From the NCBI GenBank assembly GCA_001692895.1, contig KV748190.1:769645-833644 (forward strand): 64,000 nucleotides of DNA, written 5' to 3'. Both the position numbers and the translations under genes were made by a program. Shown here piece after piece: positions 57,180 to 64,000 of this stretch; within the stretch, counting starts at the first letter, position 1, and each line of letters starts with the position of its first letter. Source of the DNA: Cenococcum geophilum 1.58 (Eukaryota > Ascomycota > Dothideomycetes > Gloniales > Gloniaceae). Below the pieces are notes generated by a model. The model was not told the origin of the DNA. It did not search any database and saw only the letters and a list, made by a program, of their open reading frames with translations.

Positions 57180-57731
57180 CTATCTCCCTCCTGTCTATTT
57201 TTATCCTTAAAGATCCTAAGTATCTCTAAGTTATTTACTAAAAGTATAATATCCGTCTAATTAATTTAGTTAATATTATTACTTATTATACCTAAAGCAA
57301 TTTCTTCTTCCTTAACTGCTTATTATGCTCGCACTATTACTACGATATTATCTCTTAGTGAGATTATACCGTCTTTATATTCTTACTATTTAAAAAAGGG
57401 GTTAGTTTATATTTGTTACGGCCCTAATACGTAACTTAGATAGGGGGCTTAGTCAGGGTTCGGCTAAAGGCTTGGCTCCCCCTTATATATAGACGTGTCC
57501 TCACCGCCATCTTCTTCTTCTCCTTATCTTGATATCCGGGTCTATAGACATTCCAATTATACAGGCTTGCATACGTTCTAAACGGCGCTCGTGCCTCGAT
57601 TGACTGAGTCGCCGTAACAATATTACGTTGGCGAACCTATCTTTATAATAACCGTTTTTTTACTTAAAGTATACTAAAGCAAATATTTATTTATCTTATA
57701 ATGTTTACTCTATCTCTAATACTAAATATAT
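57180..57731 (+). pseudogene. Antisense Cys-motif frame of Gypsy B3 (continues at 63829)
   Basis: Plus strand, antisense to B3. Collinear with the frame at 36850-37538. The segment around 57361-57400 corresponds to the C-S-R-C-L-K-K-G block, here with L-Y-S-Y-Y-L-K-K-G. It is interrupted by a solo LTR at 57415-57619 and by Copia I-2 at 57737. The helical C-terminal part resumes at 63829 and leaves the window at 64000. All substitutions that I compared at the motif are transitions. Confidence 0.5.
57415..57619 (+). repeat. Solo LTR related to Gypsy A LTR, little RIP
   Basis: 205 bp with TGTTACGGC/GCCGTAACA ends and the perfect duplication ATATT (57410-57414, 57620-57624). Removing it restores collinearity with Gypsy B2. 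CG, CA and TG steps are common. Its 3' half lines up with the Gypsy A LTRs and with 18540-18649. Confidence 0.88.
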
Positions 57732-57736
57732 ATAAC

Positions 57737-58005
57737 TGTTCGTACTAACTTAATAGGACAAGTGAGTTAGATCTAGGGGCACGAAATACATGTAGTATTA
57801 TATACTCGTTTAGATGATAATAACTGTCAATTATATAAAGCAGACTATATAGTCTATATACTAATACGCCTCCCCCTAATTAGTTAGTGCTTTATAAGTG
57901 CACCAGATACGTAAGTAAGTAGTTAGTATACTGACGTATAAACGCATAGCTGCTGTACTAAACGCGTAGGCACGCGGTTAGCACAACAGGTGCTATAATT
58001 AAATA
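57737..58005 (-). repeat. Copia I-2 3' LTR
   Basis: 269 bp, reverse complement of the Copia I LTR. It pairs with 63555-63823. Confidence 0.92.
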
Positions 58006-58165
58006 TTAGCGGTACTTAAAAAAATAAAACTACCTATATACAGCCTCCGTAATTGCTTTAATAAAACTATAAAATATAAAGGAAAATACATAAGAAATCC
58101 CCTAAGGTGCCTTCTAGGCTACCTTTTAAACGGTACCCTAAGCTAGTTATAAGTTAGATCTTAAG

Positions 58166-58235
58166 GGCTGCTAAGGCGCTAGTGCTAAGCGAGCTAATGG
58201 CGATTTTCTATCCCGGGGATGGAAAATCGTAATTA
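58166..58235. repeat. Shared module in the 3' UTR of Copia I-2
   Basis: About 70 bp nearly identical to 53850-53917 in element F, including 29 identical bases at 58200-58228 and 53887-53915. Not found at the corresponding place in Copia I-1. Confidence 0.85.
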
Positions 58236-58389
58236 GTTAATTTAACTACCTTATAAAATTCGGTAGGTTACATAAGTTTACTAACTTCTACTGTAGCTTT
58301 CTACTATTTTCCACCTGTACTATATAACGAGCCATACGGCCTTCTAACGGGCTATAGACATACCGTAGGTACTCTGTTAGTCCCGTTTT

Positions 58390-60430
58390 ACCTATTTTAT
58401 AACTTCTAGGTTAAGCTTATTTGTGTTAATTAGGGTTTTAAAGGCTTAATACGGCTTTGCCTTAGTTATAGCATCTACTAAGTTATTTCCGCCGCTAATC
58501 TATTTAACCTCTATAATCTTATATTGTTTATAGGCTTAATATAAGCATATTAGGTTGACTATAAGCCTCTTCTCCTATATTATACCTAGCTTAACTAGGC
58601 AGTTATAAAGGGACTTTAAGTCGGTATATAAAACTAGGGGTAACTACTCTAGCTATAGGATCTTCTAGATTATTAATTTAATTGCGGCTGCTATATTAAA
58701 TCTATAAGCTAGTATATATAGTTTAGAAGCTAGTACACTTTAGGTTACTTATTTATACTTAATTAAAGACTAGTATAGTATATTTACGTTCTAATTATAG
58801 TCCGTAAGTATAAGTATAAAGCCAATTTATAATAATAGGTCCCTATTATTAGTAAAGAAGGCGTCCGTAAATACTAGTAGGCTAAGGGAGTTTAGGTCTA
58901 GTGGTATAAAAGTAAGTCCCCTTACTGTATTATTAATTTGCTACTAAATGCGCTTATTAAGCTACTTAATATTTTCTTCTTATAGGTCTACTGCCTAGGC
59001 CGTAAAGGATAAATTATAGGCAGATTTAGGTTAGTAGACTATAGTAATATAGGCGCCTTTTACGCGTTAGGTAACGTATTAATCCTTTATATTTATAGTC
59101 TTATAGGTCTCTCCGCGGGAGCTAGTAAGGTTTATAGGCCTTACTATAATAAGCCTTAGGTTTTAAGCTTGGCGTTCTTAAGTTAGCTTAATTAGGTTAT
59201 CCTTTTATATAATTAGGCCTCTATTAAACTTAATTAGATTCTACTTAGTTAACTATTCTTATAGCTTTACTAAGAACTTTACTTTTTATAGTTTAGTTTC
59301 TTTAGCGTCCGCAAAGGTCTAGTCTGCTAGGAAGAGGGTATTATTTATTTAAAGCCCGATAATACTAAGGCTGTTTAATAGGCTGTATAGGAGGTAAGAG
59401 TTATAGGTCAACTATTCTATTTTAAGTTTACTAACGTAGTACTAGTAATATATTTTAAACTAATAGTTTTTAGCTTCTGGTACTCTATATAGAGGTTTTA
59501 TAACCTATAAAATTGTTTTTAGTTAACGTATTCCACCACCGAGCCGGCAGAACCACCGAGCCGGTAAGTCCATTTCCCCACCAAAAATCGTAAAAATCAC
59601 AATATAATATCTTAACAACCACTTAATAATAAATTTTAAAAATTTATATTTAGACTTTTATATACGCTTTGCAGCTTCTATTAAAGTTGCATAGTAATTA
59701 GTTAAGTGGTTTTTAAAATATTATAATTTGGGGGCCAAAATATAGCCAAATTACTATATCTTAAAAACTACTAAACTAATTACTATGCAACTTTAATAGA
59801 AGCTGCAAAGCGTATATAAAAGTCTAAATATAAATTTTTAAAATTTATTATTAAGTGGTTGTTAAGATATTATATTGTGATTTTTACGATTTTTGGTGGG
59901 GAAATGGACTTGCCGGCTCGGTGGTTCTGCCGGCTCGGTGGTGGAATACGTTATAGGTTAAGCTTATAGGGTAGTTATATAAAGATGTCTCTACTTAGGT
60001 AGGTATTAGATTATATATAGGCTTGCGAAATATCCTATAAGTAGAGGGCTATAGGTCTGCTTTGCTATAGTTTAGGCATAAGTATAAGTATAATCTATTA
60101 GCCAACTTATTAAATCGTAGGCAATTATATAAGAACTAAGTTTTTTCCTTAGTTGTTATAGGCTTATATAATAAGCCTTAATTTTTTAAAAGCTTTATTA
60201 GTATTAAGGTGCTTAATTTTGTTAATAAAGCGTAAGTTAAATATACAGATGCCTTACGGAACGTCTCTCTCTGTTATAACCGCAAAGATACCCTTTTTAA
60301 GTAGTCTATTAATCTTTTTACGTTATAAGTCTATAAACGGGGTTTCTTATACTAAAACTAATATATCTATAGGCGGAGATTACCTTACGGATATTCCTGC
60401 GGAGGTTAGGTAATTCTCTATTATAGGGTT
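58390..60430 (-). pseudogene. Copia I-2 RNase H and reverse transcriptase relic
   Basis: Collinear in reverse with 46680-48380 of Copia I-1. RNase H lies at about 58420-59000 and RT from there to about 60430. The foldback MITE at 59526-59951 interrupts RT, at the place matching about 47120-47130 in Copia I-1. The empty site for the 147-bp solo LTR of Copia I-1 is near 58580. A plus-strand open frame at 60219-60413 is an antisense shadow of RT. Stops are mostly TAA/TAG. Confidence 0.75.
59526..59951. mobile_element. Foldback MITE, 426 bp, TA target site
   Basis: Almost the whole element is an inverted repeat. 59526 onwards (ACGTATTCCACCACCGAG) is matched by the reverse complement of the right end (to 59951), with a short asymmetric centre near 59735-59760. 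The ends carry a direct repeat of CCACCGAGCCGG. TA flanks both sides (59524-59525, 59952-59953), and the uninterrupted site in Copia I-1 has a single TA. It has no coding capacity. TA duplication suggests mobilisation by a Tc1/mariner or pogo transposase. CG-rich ends show little RIP. Confidence 0.88.
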
Positions 60431-60599
60431 TATAGTTATAGGGTACTTTTAGGGGCATCCTTAGCTACGCTTTATAGTAGGTTTAGTAGGTTTAGTAGGG
60501 TTTTAGGGGACTTTTAGGGTAAGTAAGGGTGCTTTAAGTTTATTTAATTTGGTAGTTACTTCTAGTTTATCTAGTTTAGCGGTTACTTCTAGTTTGTTT

Positions 60600-61480
60600 A
60601 GCTTAACGTTATAGGTATTTTTAGGCCAAAAGTAGGGTTTTACAGACGTTTTCCTAAAGTTAGTTAGGCTACTAGGAAGTTATATATAGTATATTTCGTT
60701 TTCTATAGCTAGTAAACGGTAGGGTCTGGTCTACTTGCCGCTTTTACGCTATATAAGGACTTTAGAGTTAAGCGGAAGGTCGTGTATTAAGGTTGTATTA
60801 GGTCCATTATAGTAGTATAGGACGTTATTAATAGTTTATTTAGCCTATAGCTTAACTATCTCGGCCATTGCCTTCCGTATTATAACTGCTTATTCCGTAA
60901 TAAACGGGGTAGAAAGGTCTAGATTACTTATCCTTAGGTAGGCTCTATAGACTAAGAGGGTAAGTACTAGTCCGTCTGGGCTAGTAGTGTTATTAATAGC
61001 TTTTACGGCCATCTATAGAGCCAGCTCCTTTTAGATATCCTTATATTTATCTATAATAATCTAATAAGCTCTCTATAGAGCTAGGTAAGCTCGCTTAATA
61101 AGCCTAACGGACTAATACGCCTTAATTAGAATGGCTTTTATTAATATAGCTATGGCTATAGTATACTACTAGAATTCCTTACTAATAAAGTTTTTATTAG
61201 TGTTATAGGTAATATACTTAGGAGGTCTAACGTATATATTAATCTAGTAGATCTATAGAATATCCTAAGTATACTTTATAGATATATTTTGCAACTAATG
61301 GGCGGCTTAGTAGTAGGTTGCCTTATATATAAGGTATTGTCTATAGCCTACGGTAGACTTTTTAGAGGTACCTATATTAATTATAACGCCGTAGAATTCC
61401 TTAGGGGTATAGTATTCCGTAGTGATATATATAAATAAGTCCTATTTATAGTCCGTAATGTCCGTAATAGGTCTAGCGAG
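60600..61480 (-). pseudogene. Copia I-2 integrase and protease relic
   Basis: Reverse-strand integrase from about 61270 down to 60640, followed to the right by the protease near 61380-61420. Both are collinear with 45040-46450 of Copia I-1, but this stretch is shorter. Parts of the zinc region and core present in Copia I-1 (around 45370-45750) are missing or unrecognisable between 61260 and 61340. This suggests an internal deletion of some 400 bp. Stops of the RIP type are frequent. Confidence 0.55.
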
Positions 61481-61489
61481 TATACTTAT

Positions 61490-63300
61490 AGATTAGTTTT
61501 TAGGTGTAATTAAGTATATAAAGGAGCGGTTAGCTAATACGGTTATAGTATTAAAGGCTTAGCTATCTATAAGAGGTTTAAAGGTAGTTAGGAATATCTC
61601 TAAGGTCTCCTGTTTTTAAGCGTTTAAGTTAAAGTTAATTATAAGGGCTTTTATTAACTTATTAAGAGACTCCTCTACTTCTTCTCCTTTATACTCTAAG
61701 ATAAACTAGTTAATCCATTTATTAAATCTCTTCTTAAACCTATTATATTCTTTCTAGGTATACTTTATAGACTAATATCCTTCCTTACCATATACGAAGT
61801 ACTTCTGGCTAGTTTATTTATAGGGGTATACTTTTATATAGGAGCTAGTGCGGGGGTTATAGGTAGGACTTAGTTAGTATAGGTACTGCTAGTAGTAGCG
61901 GCGGTCCGTAAAGTAAGCGTTTAAGTTAGTTTATAGATATTAAATATCTGTAATAAAGGCTTAAGTGCTACCTAGTAGGTTTAAGACTTTATATATTATA
62001 ATAAAGGAGCATAGATTATTAATAAGGCTTATAATAGGCGTACTTATAAGGCTCTACTTCCTAGTAAGCTATAATAAGTTTGTTATATAGGAAGTCGTCT
62101 ATTTAAATCTTAGCGTTAAGGCTGTACTATAGGTGCCGGAGGTCTTTAATAAGAATTTATAGGCACTTAGTAGTTAATTTTTTGGTGTTCTTATTAATTA
62201 TAGTCCGTAACTTAGTTATATTCTATTAGGTAAGGATATTACGCTTATATTCCGGTCCTTTAAAGTAATTATATATAGCTTTATATAGCTTATTAAAGGG
62301 AACACTAAGGGGGTTGCTCTTAAGGTTAATATAGTAGTAGTTAAGTGCTAAGCCACGTAGTATAGTAGAGTAGGCTTAGTTAAACTCCTATTTAGGAATA
62401 TCGGCCTTCTAATAAAGGTCTGTAAAGATAGTTAGTTTAAAGTTAAAGTTATTATTTTTACTGCTGTACTTTAATTCGTTAGTATAAAGCTTAGCTAAGT
62501 TAGCTAGCTCCTTACTATAGGTCTTTAGTTAAATAAGTTGCGGATCTATAACTTATAGATCTATAGTTTGCGAATATATAGCTTATAGATCTATAACTTA
62601 AATAATAGGGGTAATTTAGTCCGTATTTTAGTTTATAGGGGTGTTATAATCTATAGCTTAAGAGTAGGGTATATTTTAGCTAGTAAAGTTAGTTTTAAAG
62701 CCGCTTAGGTTTATAGGGTAAATTTAGTTAAGTGGGTTAGGTATAAGGCTAGCAATCCTATTAAGTTTAGAAGAAGTAAAGAGTTCTTTAATAGCTTTAA
62801 CCTAGTTTAGGATTTCCTCTTTAGTCCATTCTATTTAGTCCTTTTTATATATTATATTATATAAAGACTATATAATAGTAACTTATTTATCCCTTTTAAC
62901 CTATACGCCTTAGTAACGTAAAAGGGTTTATAGGTTACGGATAGTAGTAGGGTTATAGGCCTTAAAAATAGCTTCCATAAAGTCCGTAAAGTCTTCCTAG
63001 TATTACTTCTATAGGTCGTTATTTAAGGACTTTAAATTTAATATAGCTGTTAATGTTAGGTATAGACGTAAGGTTAACTCCCTACCTCTACTTTTCCTAA
63101 CCTTTATTAACTTGCTTTCTTAGGTCTGCTATACTGTATTATATAGTATAATATATAGTAGGTAGAAGAGGTCTTATAGTAGTCCGTAAAAATAGTTAAT
63201 ATCTATAATAGTTCGCAGGAGGGTAAAAGGCTTCTATAAGGGGTCTGAAAAAAGGGTTAAGGTACTAAGGGAGGGTGTAGTAGGGGTAGGGGTTTAAGGT
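61490..63300 (-). pseudogene. Copia I-2 gag relic
   Basis: Collinear in reverse with 43340-44990 of Copia I-1. The zinc-knuckle region is at about 61770-61815, where the C-x2-C pair lies on the minus strand. Capsid sequence continues right to about 63200, followed by the leader and the 5' LTR at 63555. The stretch 63300-63554 is untranslated leader. Several T-rich direct repeats near 62540-62660 correspond to the linker repeats at 43760-43890. Confidence 0.65.
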
Positions 63301-63554
63301 TTAAGGATAGGGGGTTTAAGGCTCAAAGGAGGTTAAGGGTAGGGGTTCCGTATAGGTCTATATTCGCGTCTATTATACTTTTAATAAACCGTACTAAGAC
63401 TTAAATAAGTATATAGAGTTGGTAATAAGTCCGTAATCCCCGACTTCTAACCTTTTAGTAGGTTATACTAGGAGTTTAAACAGGTAGTTACTATTATATA
63501 TCGCTTGGGGGGAGGTATTAAGTAATTGCTAATCTGTGCGCGCTTACTAATTAG

Positions 63555-63823
63555 TATTTATACTAACTTAATAGGATAAGTAAGTTAAATCTAGGGGCAT
63601 AAAATATGTATAGTATTATATACTCGTTTAGATAATAATAACTATCAATTATATAAAGCAGACTATATAGTCTATATACTAATACGCCTCCCCCTAATTA
63701 ATTAGTGCTTTATAAGTGCACTAGACGCGTAAGCGAGTGGTTAGTACACTAACGCGTAAACGCGTGGCTGCTGTACCGAACGCGTAGGCACGCGGTTAGT
63801 ACAATAGGTGCTGTAATTAAACA
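63555..63823 (-). repeat. Copia I-2 5' LTR
   Basis: 269 bp, reverse complement of the Copia I LTR. It ends ATTAAACA, then GTAAC. Confidence 0.92.
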
Positions 63824-64000
63824 GTAACCTATTACTCTTAATAGTTATTTAGTTCTCAAATTAATTTATTTTAGGGTTTTATATTTAATCTACTACTACA
63901 TAGCTAGATAATAAACTGTTTATTACTCTAGCGGAGTTATATTATTCTTAAAATACTAAATAAGAGGCTGCTAATGCTTAGCAACGGGCCCTTAAGTCTT

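Larger units (their letters stand above)
57737..63823 (-). mobile_element. Copia I-2: reverse copy of Copia I, nested in Gypsy B3
   Basis: 6087 bp with 269-bp LTRs (57737-58005, 63555-63823). Target duplication is ATAAC (57732-57736) and GTAAC (63824-63828), one transition apart. The same site in Gypsy B2 (37190-37205, opposite strand) is uninterrupted. On the minus strand: gag, protease, integrase, RT, RNase H. It holds a foldback MITE at 59526-59951. Stops are RIP-type. Confidence 0.93.
56757..64000 (-). mobile_element. Gypsy B3: reverse Gypsy B copy, runs off the window
   Basis: Starts with a reverse 3' LTR (56757-57179), continues with the 3' region to 57736, and resumes at 63829-64000 after Copia I-2. 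The last 170 bp match the reverse complement of 37024-37195 in Gypsy B2. The chromodomain, pol and gag should follow to the right. Inserted into Gypsy C. Confidence 0.85.

Noticed and set aside
60219..60413. 64-codon plus-strand open frame
   Set aside because: Antisense to the Copia I-2 reverse transcriptase.
1..64000. Mitochondrial or bacterial origin because of AT richness
   Set aside because: Ty3/Gypsy and Ty1/Copia elements with 5-bp duplications, chromodomain integrase and RIP-type mutation point to a nuclear fungal genome.
1..64000. tRNA, rRNA or telomere repeats
   Set aside because: I found no cloverleaf-forming A/B box pair, no rRNA stretch and no TTAGGG array; isolated TTAGGG words are scattered only.
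1..64000. Centromere
   Set aside because: Nested RIP-mutated chromoviruses would fit a regional fungal centromere, but sequence alone cannot show it; CENP-A ChIP would be needed.

Overview
This window looks like a piece of repeat-rich heterochromatin from a filamentous ascomycete (Pezizomycotina). I see no intact host gene. Almost every base belongs to a transposable element or a relic of one. TA is strongly over-represented, CA and TG are rare, and nearly all in-frame stops are TAA/TAG at former Gln, Trp or Arg codons. Catalytic Asp codons have become Asn and zinc-knuckle Cys codons have become Tyr. These are C-to-T changes on both strands, the pattern left by fungal repeat-induced point mutation (RIP). 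I cannot name the species.

Positions 1-17723 hold a reverse-strand Ty3/Gypsy element, A1, whose left part lies outside the window. A reverse Copia element (Copia II, 2469-14091, 228-bp LTRs, TSD TAYCC) split it. That Copia was split in turn by a second reverse Gypsy (A', 3120-9299, 210-bp LTRs, TSD TTGCC). A pogo-type DNA transposon (15166-17295, 94-bp TIRs, TA TSD) sits in A1 near its 5' end.

Positions 17724-22415 are a degraded, unrecognised sequence with traces of reading frames. It was hit by two solo LTRs (18441-18649 and 18886-19102) and by a 2.2-kb LTR element without recognisable pol genes (E, 19493-21721, TSD AATAG).

Positions 22416-64000 form one deep nest. The outermost layer is a reverse Gypsy B relic (22416-23597). 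Reverse Gypsy A2 follows from 23598. A2 is interrupted by chromovirus Gypsy B1 (25495-41287, TSD CTACT), which carries a second copy, B2, inside it (29998-37962, TSD TTATT). A2 is interrupted again by Copia I-1 (42710-49517, TSD ACTAC), which carries its own solo LTR and tandem arrays. A2 stops at Gypsy C (from 50403). Gypsy C is interrupted by a 2.6-kb LTR element with no pol genes (F, 53432-56041, TSD CCTAG), and then by reverse Gypsy B3 (from 56757). B3 contains a solo LTR (57415-57619) and reverse Copia I-2 (57737-63823). Copia I-2 in turn holds a 426-bp foldback MITE (59526-59951).

The most unusual points are four. First, all four Gypsy B copies carry an antisense reading frame with a Cys-x2-Cys motif and a basic helix, between the chromodomain and the 3' LTR. 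Second, element F has a minus-strand gag-like frame with pentapeptide and Gln/Pro-rich repeats. Third, a sequence module, including 29 identical bases, is shared by structurally different elements. Fourth, the insertions can be put in order by their exact target-site duplications. Gene borders inside the decayed elements are approximate; LTR, TIR and TSD borders were read directly from the sequence.
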